From the NCBI GenBank assembly GCA_009602725.1, contig WELB01000002.1, positions 1,832,445 to 1,888,270 of the forward strand: a stretch of DNA of 55,826 nt, in the 5' to 3' direction. The position numbers were made by a program, and so were the translations under genes. The stretch is from Spirogloea muscicola. Lineage: Eukaryota > Streptophyta > Zygnematophyceae > Spirogloeales > Spirogloeaceae. Below are positions 1 to 12,099 of the stretch, piece by piece. Position 1 is the stretch's first letter. Each line of letters starts with the position of its first letter. The notes beneath the pieces were generated by a model, which saw only the letters and a list, made by a program, of their open reading frames with translations, was not told the DNA's origin and ran no database searches.

Positions 1-125
<125 letters not shown>

Positions 126-454
126 AGGCCCGGGTGGGTTGGGCGCGGCCCGCCGGCCACGGCGCGCCGCCCGGCTTGGCGGCGGTCAGCGCCACCCCCC
201 ACTGCCCTCCCCTCTGGCCGCGCAGGCAGCGCCCAGCCAGGGGGCGACGGTGGGGGGGGGAGGGAGAGAGAGTGTGCCGTCTGCGCCGGGGCGCTGCCTG
301 GCACGGCACGGGGGCCCCACCTGGGTGGGGCTTCCCCCCACGGGCGACGCCGACAGGTGCGACGCCGCGCGGCGGCTCTCCCGCCGCCCCATCTGGCCGC
401 CACTCTTCCCTTCCCTTCTCCGCTTCTCCTCTTGTGGCCACCCCACAAGCCGGC

Positions 455-845
455 AGGCCACGTCTTATCCTGGACGTGGTGACCACAGACGCATACGACC
501 GCTCACAGCCAGCCCTATGTGCCATCAAGGCTGGGTATGCGGTCGCCTGCGCCGCTCGAGCTAAGGAGCTCAAATATGCTGATCATCCGCGGGAAGACGA
601 GTTCTTCCCGCTGGCTATTGACACGCATGGGGCGTTGGGCGCTCGGTGGCTCGAGCTGCTCAACCAGCTCGCCCGCCACGCCATCGTCCGCCGCTTCCAT
701 GGGGAGCCGGTGGACTTTCCTGCAGCCGGGTCGCGCTAGCGCAGGTGTACCGGATGCGCTTGGCCGTCTCGCTGCAGAGGTCTATGGCCCGCGCGCTGCA
801 CCTGCGTGCCGGCAGAGCCCTCGCTGCTGCCTCTGGCTCTGGCCA
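455..845 (+). pseudogene. Decayed C-terminal end of a non-LTR (LINE-type) retrotransposon polyprotein
   Basis: Two adjacent reading frames together resemble the conserved C-terminus of algal and plant non-LTR retrotransposon proteins. The first (about 455-735) has a beta-strand-rich stretch, an 'EFFPLAIDTHGALG' motif and a helical 'LELLNQLARHA' segment. The second (about 737-845) has the terminal helix 'RLAVSLQRSMARAL'. They lie in different frames, so at least one frameshift separates them. No reverse transcriptase or endonuclease domain lies upstream in the window, so this is a 5'-truncated, inactive remnant. The family call is from recognition of the pattern only. It is followed directly by the hairpin-repeat island, which may include its old 3' untranslated region. 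Confidence 0.55.
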
Positions 846-989
846 GGGGACCCACTTCCAGAAGCCTACCTTCTCTGACCTGAGGCTGCTTAGCAGGGGT
901 TACTATGTTATACGTAGCTGCTTTGTTTCGTGTTGTGCTGTTTTTCTTAGCGCTTCCCCTGGCCCCCTTCTCGTACTTTGTTCCTTCTT

Positions 990-2270
990 TTTTGGGCTGG
1001 CTTTTCCAGCCCCTATCCTCAATGGGCGAGCCCTTCTCCTGTCCGTTGTTCTTGGGCCGACGATTGAAGAGTACCTGGAAGAGAAGGCGCGCGGTGCGCA
1101 TGAAAGTGAAAGGGAGGCCAATTCTAGCTTTACAAATGTCCTGTTAACTGGGTAATGAGCTGGCTAAGGGGGACACTAAATATCCCGAGTGAGCACATGC
1201 ATATCTGACAAGCTATACTGAGGCGCCAAACCACCACCACGGAAGCCATTAGCCTGGGCTAATGCACGACCAGCACGCTGGTGTATCGTGAGTGCCTGGG
1301 AGCGCTGTAGCGCTTTTCTCTCCTCCCTCCTCCATCGCCTGGCACTGTATGTCGATGCCCGCCGACGTAGTCGGGCGGGTAGCTTGGGGCATTCAAGCGT
1401 CCCGCCATCGTTGTATGCTATAGAATGCGGTTATCATTGAGTCTACAGCGCTCCCAGGCACTCGCGATACACAAGCGTGCTGGTCGTGCATTAGCCCAGG
1501 CCAATGGCTTCCGTGGTGGTGATTTGGCGCCTCAGTATAGCATGTCAGATATGCATGTGCTCACTCGTGGATATTAGTGTCCCCCTTAGCCAGCTCATTA
1601 CCCAGTCAACAGGACATTTGTAATGGTAGAATTGGCCTCCCTTTCAAGTTCATGCGCACCGCGCGCCTTCTCTCTCTTTTGACCCCTTCGAACCTTGTCA
1701 ATTCTTCTCGGGCTGGCTTTTCAAAGCCTTGCCCCCATTGGGAGAGCCACTTCCTCTTTGCTTAGAAGAGCTGTTCTTCCTCATCACGCTTGCCACCATC
1801 TGGAGGCGTAATGGTGGCTTACCACCATCTGGAAAATGGTGGCAAGCCTCCCACTGCACCGTCTTGTGTTTTGTTGTGTTTTGTGGTGTAGTCCTTTGTC
1901 GGCACCTCTTTCTTTGGCTTTGGACTGTCCATTCTTTGACATTCTTTTTAGGCTGGCTTTGCCAGCCCCTCTTCTCTGAGGGCGAGCACTTTCTTCTTTG
2001 AAGAGCTTCTGTGAGAGCTTTTCTGAAGAGTTGTTCGGCCTCTTCGGACTCTGTCAATTCTTTTCGGGCTGGCTGTTCACAGCCCTTGCCCCCTTTGTGG
2101 AGAGCCATCTTCTCTAAACGAGCTTCTCCCCGCACCGTTCCCACTTTTGCGGCCCCCTTCCTTCTTCGGCACCTCCTTCTTTGACTTTGGACATTGTCCA
2201 TCCTTTTTGGGCTGGCTTTGCCAGCCCCTCTTCTCTATGGGCGAGCACTTGCTTCTCACAGCCATACATA
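990..2270. repeat. Island of short hairpin repeats (GGGCTG...CAGCCC family)
   Basis: At least five diverged copies of one short module lie here. Its core folds as a small hairpin: GGGCTGG, a 5-nt loop, CCAGCCC at 994-1012, with versions near 1710-1728, 1951-1967, 2066-2085 and 2209-2227. The flanks are also shared: a T-rich lead ('CCTTGTCAATTCTTTT' type) and a trailer such as 'TTGCCCCCATTGGGAGAGCC'. Related copies occur at 12.7-12.95, 35.64-36.24 and 53.88-54.94 kb. No convincing coding sequence overlaps them. A separate inverted repeat (CCACCATCTGG / GGTGG) lies at about 1789-1848. Confidence 0.75.
1078..1673. mobile_element. Foldback element with ~230-bp inverted arms
   Basis: The left arm (about 1078-1310) and right arm (about 1443-1673) are near-identical reverse complements around a ~130-bp centre. 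Both contain in the same order GAAGGCGCGCGGTGCGCATG, the AAGGGAGGCCAATTCTA block, GGTAATGAGCTGGCTAAGG, ATGCATATCTGACA and GCCTGGGAGCGCTGTAG. The mismatches are point differences scattered along the arms. No open reading frame looks real, so the element would be non-autonomous. A one-armed relative lies at 54557-54826. Its family is unknown to me; a long-TIR MITE or foldback DNA transposon is the simplest reading. Confidence 0.8.
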
Positions 2271-3614
2271 GCCCAGCCTCCTTCCCCTATCACAGGCTTT
2301 TCTCTCTATCACAGCCTCTCTCCTTTCTTTGCCCTCCCTTTCCCAGGTATAATCAGCAAGCGCGGCCAGATCAACTGGTGGCTGGGAGAGGTCAGCCCAA
2401 AGGAATGGACAAGGTCTGAAGGAGCCGGAGTGCTAAGGACTGAGACAGCAGCAAGCGGACTCTCAGTAACCTCTAGTCAGTAGATGCAAGTCTGAATAGC
2501 TAGCAGGCGCTGCAGCTGTCGTAGTTGGGCGTCACTGCCGCCCTCCAAACCCACCACTACTGCCACTGGTTGCCCAGCTGAGCCCCTGCCGGCCTGGGCG
2601 CCGCCCTCCCTCCCTCCGCCCCGCCCTCTGCTCGCCCTCGCCAGGCTGCCGCCTCTGCCTCCCCCTTGTTTGACCGCAGGGACTTCGCCCGAAACCCCCC
2701 CCCCCTTCCACCCTCTCCTCACGCTCGTCCCCACCTCTCTCCTTGGTCGGCTGCAGGATCAGAAATGCTTGGCCAGAGAGTTGCTTCGCCTCCGAACCCC
2801 TCTGGCCATGGGAACGGCTTCACAGGTGCCGAGTCCAGGGTTGGCGCTCGGACCCACAGCGCGTGCACCCTTCCTTGGTGACAGAAGCAGCTCATGTGCT
2901 GCGGCGATGGCTGACTGGCCAGCTCAGATAAGCAAAGAGGGGCGATGGCCTGTGCTCAGTAGCGGGCTTGCCTGCAGTTGTTGCCCCGGGCTCGCGCAAG
3001 GCGTGATTCAACCCCTGATTCTCGTTCTGTTTGTGTCAATCCACAGCTCCTCTGATCCCTTGATAAGCTGCAATCCCGGTCAACAGCCTTTGCACACACG
3101 TGACGTGATACATTGGGCCCGTCATACCCCGGTGGACAAGCCAGGGCGAGCGAAGCCCAGACATGACACCAGAGCCTCTGCTCTCCCTGAGCAACACCCA
3201 TTTCCTCGCTGAATGCCTTAGCAACCCCACGCTCACCACACCGACTCCTGTCGGGCAAATGTACTGCTAGAATGCACCCCCTCATGCGCTATGAAGCTAC
3301 ACGATGAAAATGTCCTGAACGGTACAGAACAAGACCACGCTCTCTGCAGCCGTGAGCAGCAGAGTCGGCTGCACTGCACTTCCTGTGTGCGTCAAGAGCG
3401 CGCCCTTGGAGGAGGGTCAATTGGCGCCAGTGGGACAAGAGTATAGCTCGTGCTATCACCGGTCGAATATATTCAAACCCATTGTGCCATGACCAGCTGA
3501 CTCTTGCAAGCCCCAGAAGGATGCAGACTGCTCGCTCTCGCAGTCTCCCAATTTGAGCAGGGCGGATACCGGCATGCCTCCAACAACGACGGGCTCGCAA
3601 CCCACTGCATTGGC
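2271..3614. other. No confident gene; C-rich low complexity and a repeat fragment
   Basis: This stretch holds the tail of the repeat island. At 2460-2495 there is a reverse-complement copy of a sequence also seen near 54320 (CTACTGAC-GAGAGGTTACTGAG core). It is followed by C-rich low-complexity DNA (about 2580-2720) and then unique sequence. A 180-codon open frame at 2670-3212 has no recognisable domain and poor protein-like composition. The last few hundred bases are probably the 3' flank of the neighbouring minus-strand gene. Confidence 0.5.
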
Positions 3615-6600
3615 TTACTCCACGAGCATGGCCCGGCCAAGGTTCTGGGCAACCGCGAGCCGGACGTGCTGCAGTGGGGGCTTGTGCTCCACTGCCGAGA
3701 TGTCCGCTGGGAGGCCTCGCTGGAAGCGGTCAATGACTGCGTCCACCTGCTTAGAGAGGGAGTGGTCGTGCAGGAGGTCCTGGAGGGAGCGTGTGTCGGC
3801 AGCGCCGAGGAGCACCTCGCCTGGCCACTCCAGCACCTCCAGCTGCACATCAGATAAAAGCTCTCCCCTTCTGAGGACCTACCACGGAGCCCTGCTTCTT
3901 ACACCTTGAATTGCAATCAGCAACTCAAGACCCCGAGTCCTTCTATCTAGTGTCTATTTAATAGGTAGAAATATGTGCTGTTGAGTCAGCTTAGACTTAA
4001 CATGAACCACCTGGAGTTACTGACCGCGCTTGCGAGTATGGGCTCCACAAGGGCAGGGAGGACGCCGCTCTTTGCCGCGCGAACCAGCGCTGCGAGGCTG
4101 CTCGCCGCCTGCCTGCCAGCAGCTGCGAGCGTCTCGCTGCTGCCGCTGCCGCCTCCTTGTGGGAGCGCCGCCATGATGGCCCTGCGCGCTCGCTGCAGCT
4201 CGACGTACTCCTTGACCATCCCAAGAGGGCTGACTTGGTCGCCATCAGCCTCCTGGAAGCCATCCAAGAGGGACCCAACCGTCTCTAACATTGCATCATC
4301 ACTGAGCAGCTCCTGCAGAAGTTGCGTGGCAATTGAGCTTAACCTGCGCAGCAGACGGAAAGCCCAGATTGGGAGCCATGACATGCGCATGTAGCTGCTG
4401 GCAGTCTAACGGTGATAAGCTGGTGCGGTTCGAACCTTGCAAGAACTTGGACAAAGCAACTGACCACGGACGCAAGACAGCATTGCGGTGAGGGTATGCA
4501 ATGGCAGAGATCCTCATGCCATACTCTTTCCTTAAACCCTGACAAGATATCAGGTGCTCGTTCTAGAAGTCTCGTTTCCTTACATGGCATTGAGTGATTA
4601 TACCTGGGCCCGTCTTTGGCTCGTTGCAGCCAAGCGAGTCCCTCTGCCCGCCTGCCCTGCGTCCAAGCACAAGCTCCGGCAATCTGGCAGGCCTGCTTTG
4701 CCGTTGAGCTCATGCCGTAAGCCTCGCAGACGCCAAGGACCTTAAGGACAATGCGGTAGTCGTTGTCGTTGCCGCACCGGCGAAGAAGCAAGGTCTCCAG
4801 CTGCCTAAAGCCCTGCTTTGGGCAGGTTGCTAGATACACGGGTGCCAGCTGCAAGGTCGTTTCATTGCAGCCTCAGTATACAAGGTCTTGATGAAGCAAG
4901 ACGGATGGTTGTTGTGACGTCCTTTGTGTGCGAGCCTCGGGGTCCTTGGCTACAGTTTGTTGTGCAGTGCCCATAGTTGCAGAGCAGCAGACCTGCCATG
5001 TGGAGCCGTGCGAGGCGAGCTCCTGGGCGTACTGCAAGCGGTAAAACTCCAGGATGCTCGAGCCACCGAGACCCTCCCTGCCCTTCTCCAACAGGTTCCT
5101 CTCCTGCGGCCCCCTGGCCTTGACGAGCTCCAGCAGATGTGCCATGGTCCTAAGGGCAGAGAGGGTTAAGTTGGCCAAAGGATGCAACTCTACATCTTAC
5201 TATATTGCAAGGTCAAGCTGCTGCTCTAAGCATCAATACTGTCCAGTCAAGTATGTAGTCATGACTAGATAACCGCTATTCCTCATTCTGTAGCTGCATG
5301 GTGGTTTCAAATGAGAGTGGCTATCATGCATCGTTAAATTGAAGATCAAAGGAGCAGTCAATCAGCAGTATACAACATTGTCGGCCATAGCACAGTGATT
5401 GCAATGTACCACGAGTCGAACGCCCGTGACGCCTCGCTGACAACGATCTCAGTGTCGTGGTCCAAGGCCGCCTCAATCAGGTCCTCCAAGGAGTATCTGG
5501 GCCCTGCTTGCTCGACGCCGCTCCCCTGGTTACCTCCCTGTGAGCTACTGCTGGCCCTCTTTTGGATCTGCTTGCACTTGGCAATGGTGCTCCTGATGCT
5601 CTCTCCCAGCTGAGGACATGCAATATTTGGAAAAGGTGGAGCAGTGAGAAAAGAAGACAGCAATGCAGGTTACTCAAACCAAACATGGTTGACAGTTCTC
5701 CTCTGAGCAACACTTGCATGTTCACCCTCCGAACGAGGATCGTCAGCAATTCCTCACACTTCCAAAAGCAGAGCGAAGTAGCACTCGCAGGCCCAGTATG
5801 GGCAGACGAAGTACTCCAAGCAAAGCAAAGCAATGTCTACCATTGGATGGGTAAGACACTTTGATCTGGTCATCTGCAAGTTATTGGCATCATTCTTCAA
5901 GCCATGTCCCAGGAGGTCTTGTAGGATCAGTGTGTGGGGACGAGGCTCACGGGGGCATGGGGCTTGAGGTGGAGGAGGCGGGCAAGCAGGAGCTCCAGCC
6001 AGTGCGAGGCGTGCGCCTGGAGCAGCTCCTGGCTGCCCTGGAAGAGAGCGAGGACACGCGTGAGGCCGTGAGTCGTGCCGACGTGCGAGCAGGCCGCCCA
6101 GTAGGGGCCGGCCTTGGATTCCAGGCGCGCCAGCTGGCCCAGCCACCGCTCCCGCGCCTGCGCAGAATCGGAGCCAGGCCGTTTCAGGGCGTCCAGCCTA
6201 AGCCCCATTTGAGAAGCAGATGAAATATAGAACGACTTGTGGAACTGTTCTTGACATGCACTTAAAGGAGTGGAAGAGAGCTGTCCTTAACAAGTATAGT
6301 GAGCAGCCACTGGCTGGCTATTACATCATGGTCCTTCAAAAAGATTTGGGCCTCCATTGTTATGAGGACCCAGCTCGGCACTCAGTCGAAGCCAAAGCTT
6401 CGTATTTCAGGCAGCCCCCACATTCCCTGGTTACTAGGAGGAGCACTAGCAAATTGATTCAGATGTGCCTTGGTTGAAGGACGAGTCTGGCGGACCCGGA
6501 CGAGCTCGGGCACGGTGGCATAGGGCGTGCCGGCGGGCGGGAGGGGTGGTGGCCGGAGCCGCGGCATGAGGGAGATGAGCACGGCCACCGCCTCCACCAG

Positions 6601-8831
6601 GCCGTTCTCGCCCTGCGCGCATCATTGTGCACCACCATCTAATCCCGTTAGGACACTGTCAATGTGTTAGAAGGGGAAGCTTGGGTAATGTCCCGCATGA
6701 CTCCCGTCCCGCTGTTCCAGCTTCAGCCGTGCACAACAAGCTCAACAGCTACAGCCCTGATTGAGTGCCACGCACTTCGCGATCGTTTATCTGATCGTCC
6801 CGGTAGGATCCATGCATGCGCAGCAGCGCCACCTGTCCACTCCCAGTGACAAGCAGTAATTGACTCAGATTTCACTGCAGCCGTATGGCCTTTGTGAATA
6901 CATGCAAGCACAGCTAGCAATTGGCTTTACGAGTGCATGCCACCCGTGACTGCATAACAGCACATCATAGAAGCAGAAGCTCAGCAAAATCCCACAAGCC
7001 TAAGCCTCAACCTGATGCTATTTCTGGACTTCGAACAAAAGCATGCATGCCGGCCAGACTTCATTGGGGGAAGGGTGTCATACGGACAGCTGTGTCAAGC
7101 CACCCGACAGCGCCCGCGGCGAGGATGGTGTCCCAGTATCCAGGGTCGTCTTCTGGGAACTGGCAGCCCACACAAGAGCGACCTCAATGTGCAAAGCTGC
7201 TTACTTCTGATGAAAGCCCAGAGTTTCTGCCGAGCTTAACATCGTCTTACAAGGATCTGCAACGGGCAATAGCATCTTATAAATAGCATGATTACTGGTT
7301 TCGCTTATGTATGTTGTTGACCTTGATCCTCAGGAGCTTGTCTTTTAAGGCAAGGAGCTTGGCGCGCACGGTCAGGTGGAAGGGCGTCAACACTGTGTCG
7401 TGCTCCTGCAATCCAGCCTCGGAGGCGACCCAGAAGCCCAAGCACGCGAACACCAGGCGTCAGATTGTGTCGAGCTTGCAACACCAGTCTGCGATGGTGC
7501 TTGCAGCATCTGCCTTGTGTCAAGACTCGCAGGGCTGTGAGGTGCTGACTGCAGTCACTTGATGGCAGCCCATGCAGGTCACTCGCTCATCACGTTAGCG
7601 CCAGCTCTAGAGCTAGAGGGCAAACCCGAATCTGACATTTCCAAATGTTAATACCTGACCTCTCACTGCAGACTCAGGGCCCAAGTCCCTCAGTCTGCGA
7701 TTGAGCTTGAGCCCTGAGACCACCAATGTCAGCGGTCCCCTGATCAGTAAGGTTGGTGCAGGTTTGCAACTGACCGCCAGCCAGTCAAGCAGTGGTTCCG
7801 TCAGCATCGGGCTGGCGCTGTGGTCTGCGTATGTGACTTGGATCAGATCCCAGCCGGCCTTCTGCGCAGTCCGGTCTACGCTCTGCAGAAGCCCAAGCAA
7901 GCACAGCACTTACGGATGGTATCAATCATCTCTGGAGCTTCTAGGGACTCCTAGGCGACGTGCACGAGGCGACGTGCACGAGTCGCATAGGCCGTCCGCT
8001 CTTGAACAGAATATTACATCCCAACTCTGGTAGGGGCAGAGAACAAAAGCTGATCGGGAGCTGAGAACCAGTGCAAGAATATCAGAGCTGGAGAAAGCGA
8101 TTAGCAGAGCATTTGCGATGGAGGTGGTGGCCAGGAGCTTACAGCATACGCGTCAATGACCTCCTGCAGAGGCGCAAGGAGGCCACTGATCGCCCGGCTG
8201 TAGGACATAACCTGTTCCCATCTGTCAAGCCAGACGGGGGCGGGCTAGTGCATCAGGCCCCCTCCTGTTGCATGCAACCCATGCACATTCTAGTACAAAC
8301 ACAAAAGAATCGATGGATCTAACACCGTCACCATTATTCACAAGCAAGTCAAGTCCACGTTGCTGCTGGGGCTGCACCCGTCCTCGCCGTCGCCCGTGAG
8401 CGTGAGCAGTCCGCCGCCGCCACCGCCGTTATCATCACCGGCCTCCTCGGACGCCGTGAGCTGGCGCTGAAGGTCGTCAAAGAGCGGTGCCGCATCGCAG
8501 GCGAGAGCACGCTGCTCCTTCCCTGCGAGCCCCCAGCTGACGATGTACGCACTGCACACACCTCATCTCTTTTGGGTCCAGGGTTTAAGGTCTGCGCGAC
8601 TGCTGGCAGCCGCTCAGGCACACAGCTAGCAATCCAAGCTGACGCTGCCGCAACGCAGCAAGCACCAAATGGCAGCTGGAGCAACGCAACTCGCCTGGAC
8701 GGAGCACCCGCCGACTCTGACGCCTCCGAGACCACAAGGTTGTTGCCGGTGCCCCACGTGGCCTTAAGCAAGCCCTGCAGGCCCACGACCTCGCACACCG
8801 CTGGCACTTCCTCTTTGCCCATGGCCGCCAA
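3615..8831 (-). CDS. NUP85: Nuclear pore scaffold protein NUP85 (multi-exon)
   Basis: NUP85 is an alpha-helical scaffold subunit of the Y-shaped (Nup107-160) complex of the nuclear pore. Conserved blocks of the plant-type family occur in the right order on the minus strand: N-terminal region about 8831-8350; 'MSYSRAISGLL' near 8200; 'LLDWL' near 7800; 'DPGYWDTILAAGAVGW' at about 7135-7060; 'VLISLMPRLRP' at about 6597-6550; 'HWLELLLARLLHLKP' near 5960; 'ILEFYRLQYAQELA' near 5010; 'GLAWLQRAKD' near 4620; and the C-terminus 'VRLAVAQNLGRAM' ending at the stop at 3615. The blocks are separated by introns, and no block is interrupted by stops. I did not resolve every exon border, and the start at 8831 is the least certain part. 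The family call is firm because internal and C-terminal signatures agree. Confidence 0.85.
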
Positions 8832-10573
8832 ATGGGCGCCACAGCCTCGTCAAGGCTGGTGCTGGCGTCGGCTACTCCGACATTCTGCTGAGCTCTGCGG
8901 CGTCCTGGTGCGCATGTTGCGACCACCCAGCTCGCACCACAAACATCCCAACATTCCTAGCTTCCAACGCCAGCAGCTTGCCCTCAAACGGACATTTTGA
9001 AGGCGTCCTGGGAGCTTCGCTTCTTGCAGCCTCAGTGACGAAGTCTTGAGCTTTGGGGCTCAGGGGCTAAGAGGATCAACTTTGGGTGATGGCCATCTCT
9101 CCATTGTCCTCACAGAGATCACGGAGTACGTTACACCTGCTTGGGTCAATCTGTCACAGAGAAATGTCAAGGTAAGACTGCTGATTGTGAGTCGCAGATT
9201 GGGATGGCACGGCAAACCAATTGCTAAACACGAGCCTGGTGTCAAGGGGCTCTGAAGAGCAGCCTTTGCCCACGATCTTTTGCTGTGCATGCATCTATAC
9301 ATCTATAGTGGCAAATCAGGCTCGCACAAACCCACGGAATTCTAGGGCTTGCTAAGGATACAGTGGTGTTGCAAATTGAGCTTGCATGACAAGTCAGGCG
9401 ACTTTCAATTATCTATGTACCTTGGCAAAGGGGCGACAAGAGGTAGATGGCACTTCGGGCAGCGACCAGCAGAGGCTAGTCGTGATCAAGCGCCTCAAGC
9501 TCGGCATCGAGCTGCGCCATTTCAGACCCGTAAGCGGCGCAGCATGCCCTGCTCTCAGTCGACCACCCTCGACAATGGCGCTTCAGAGGCAGTCCAGGAC
9601 GCCCTCAACGGCAGCCCTGTGTCACTGCTACGAGGGCATGTCAGAAGGACAGCCACCACAGAAGTGGTAGCTTGACACAAGAGCTCCTCACCCGCCAGCA
9701 GAAGACGAGCGCTTGCATTGGAAGCCATTAGCGGAAGCCATTGTCGAACCTGACGGCAGCGTCCTCGCCTGTCCAAGCAGGCACGGGCTGCGAGCCTGGC
9801 CAACCTCGCAGTCGAGGCCTCGTGGTGGAAGTAACTACGGGATTTTGGGCTTAAGCGCCACCTCGACCTCCTTCCGCCTCCCCAGCGCTCGTTGGTGGCC
9901 ACCTCGCCGTGGTGCTTGTCCCCGCTCAGGCCGCCTGCCGCGCCACGCCGCCCTCGCCTGTCCAGCAGTGGGAGGGTTCAGGATTCGCGCCTCCCCAGTC
10001 TCCAGTCTCCAGTTCCCCCCCNTTGAGCGCCCAAAGCCCCAGTAACCACATGGGGTGCTGCTGGTAGGAGGTTATCGCTAAGGGGTTAGTCAGAGTCAGC
10101 TGACGGTGAACAGACCTCCGCGGCCTGGTGACACCAAGAAGCTCGCCCCCGCCCGCCACTGCACCCCCCCCTGCCCACACACTGCAAACACTCGCTCGTT
10201 TCAAACCCCATTTCGGTGTTTCCTTGTCATCCCCTACCCGTCGGTCCCTGTCCTTTTCGGTAAACTCAAGTGTTCCTGCGCGGGCTGCCCGAGCCCTCAG
10301 CTGCCTGGCAGCCAACTGTTGTACTCGGCAGGTAGAGAGGACGAGCTGGTCCTGAAGCAAGGCAGGTCAGTACGGCAGAGCCCAGCCAGCGCCAGCGCCA
10401 CTACCTGTTCGGCTGGCGGCGTGACATGCTCCGCCGGCAGAGAAGAAGTCTCAGAAGCTGCCATCGACTTGTCTGCTTGCCTGTTGCAAGCAGCTCTCCC
10501 ATGCTCACTCCTGCAATGCCCATACGCTGCTGCAACTATACCTGCTGCGTTGGCTGCGCCAGGACCAGCCTGT
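8832..10573. other. Divergent intergenic region, no confident gene
   Basis: This lies between the minus-strand NUP85 start and the plus-strand gene beginning at 10574, so it should hold both promoters. Open frames such as minus 9555-9902 and plus 10106-10573 are continuous but show no domain I recognise. One unknown base (N) sits at 10021 next to a C run. An additional small exon of either neighbour cannot be excluded. Confidence 0.45.
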
Positions 10574-12099
10574 ATGGGGATGGCGGTGGCAGCAACGCCG
10601 GCACAGCTGGTACCCGACTGCTCCACCAGCGGTGATGACTCCGACGCCCCCGAGGAGGTGACACTGCAGCAGGTGAGCAGTGCAGATATATACCTCAACT
10701 CCTCAAAGGCTAAACCCTGGCCACTGTCATGAAGCTCCAGTTGCTCACCGTAGCCCTAACCTGCGCCCTAAGCCCAGCTTGAGTTTGCCGGGTCTGTGCC
10801 ATTGTCGCTGATGTGCTCACGCTCGGACGGCCATCGCCGGCCCATGCAGAGCATGGAGTCGGCGCGACACAAGCGCAGCGAGGAGCGCGACCAGCGCCGA
10901 CTGTGAGTTGGCCGCCAACTCGAGTTTATCATTGTGACATTCGGGCCCATACTTGTATTCCTCTTGCGGACACGGCAAAGGAATGCTGGCAGCGCGGCTG
11001 CCCCGCTGCGCACATTATGTTCCAGTTACTGTGAGGGCTTGAGAAGGCTGTGCAGTAGTTCGGCCCCAACAATTGATAGCTGCAGGGTGCCTTACCAAGG
11101 TCACGATGGCCTTGCTGGGCACCTGACAACCGTGGTAACGGCTTGCTGACGCAGACGGGAGGTGGAGGCCAAAGAGCAGCGGCGCCGTGCGAGCGGGCCA
11201 AAAGGAGCTGCACCGGTGGACGGCGGCACTGCTAGTCCACATGATGGCATGCAGGAGGCTGTCGGCATGCCAGCCAAGCGACTGCGTCCGCGGAGAAGGG
11301 AGCAAGGCTCGTCGGGCGCTCCCCAGGACGAGCAAGTGACTGAGTATGCGGCGCTGGACCACCCGTCAGTGACAGGCTCTGAAATGATTCCGCGGCAAGC
11401 TTCAGCTAGCGCCGGTGCTTCTAAGGCAGAAGCAAGAGGCACCGCTGTGTAAGTACCCCTCAAGCCTCATATCGAGAGGGCGACACTTCCAGACATCCTC
11501 CATGTGTGGCCTGAGGGTTGATACACCCCTTGTTTTCAAGTCAGCGTCAATCTCAATCAGAGCTTGTTGACTGAGGCCGCCACTGACTGAAGCCGACGTG
11601 TGCAAGAATCACTGTGCAGATGAGCCTTTGACTTTGTACTACTGCAATGACATTCCTGGCAAAGGGCCTGCCATTGATTTTGGTCAGTGGGCCTGGCTCT
11701 CAGGGCTGGTGTGGTGGCTGAGGAGGAGGTGGACCGACAGCGGGCGGCCAAGAAGAGAAGGAAGGTGCAGCAGAAGCTGTGAGCATGCAACTTCTAGCCC
11801 TGGCCCCTGTCTGCTCGGCTTCCCTCGTTCATTGAGGTGCCGGCTCTGCAGTAATCATCGACATTTGCATGGCACAGTCTTGAGCTAGTTCCCGGGGATT
11901 GTAACGTTTGATAGGGCGCATGTGTGCCAGGGCGCATGCCAATATCGTGGTTCTGCGGCAGGAGGAGGAGGCCCTGCTGCCGGTCTCAGCAGCGGCAATC
12001 GACTTCCGGCAGAACCGACTGTACGGCGCACATGTGCCACGTTCATTCACCATGCTGCCTAAGGCACCGGCCCAGCTCGGAAGGCACATGCGGCGCTGA
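10574..12099 (+). CDS. Small basic nuclear protein, UTP16/Bud21-like (tentative)
   Basis: Five exons join in frame: 10574-10672, 10850-10902, 11155-11448, 11704-11778 and 11931-12099, giving about 229 residues. The N-terminus has an acidic motif 'DDSDAPEEVTL', then a charged helix rich in Arg/Glu ('RSEERDQRRLREVEAKEQRRR'), a disordered middle, a basic nuclear-localisation-like cluster 'AAKKRRKVQQK', and a C-terminus 'DFRQNRLYGAHVPRS'. The 'SDAPEEV' box followed by a basic coiled-coil helix resembles the Bud21/UTP16 family of U3 snoRNA-associated pre-rRNA processing proteins. That assignment is by motif memory only. All splice phases match, which supports the gene even if the name is wrong. 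The Met at 10574 was chosen as the in-frame ATG closest to the conserved box; the open frame extends further upstream. Confidence 0.6.

Noticed and set aside
2670-3212. 180-codon plus-strand open frame
   Set aside because: Low-complexity, Pro/Leu/Ala-rich translation with no motif and no partner exons; not reported as a gene.
4420-4440. GGTTCGAACC-like sequence as a tRNA T-arm
   Set aside because: No acceptor stem or anticodon arm can be drawn around it; it lies in or beside NUP85 exons.
7953-7981. Two adjacent copies of a 14-bp sequence (GGCGACGTGCACGA)
   Set aside because: A simple short tandem duplication in a NUP85 intron, too small to call a repeat system; no CRISPR-like spacing exists anywhere in the window.
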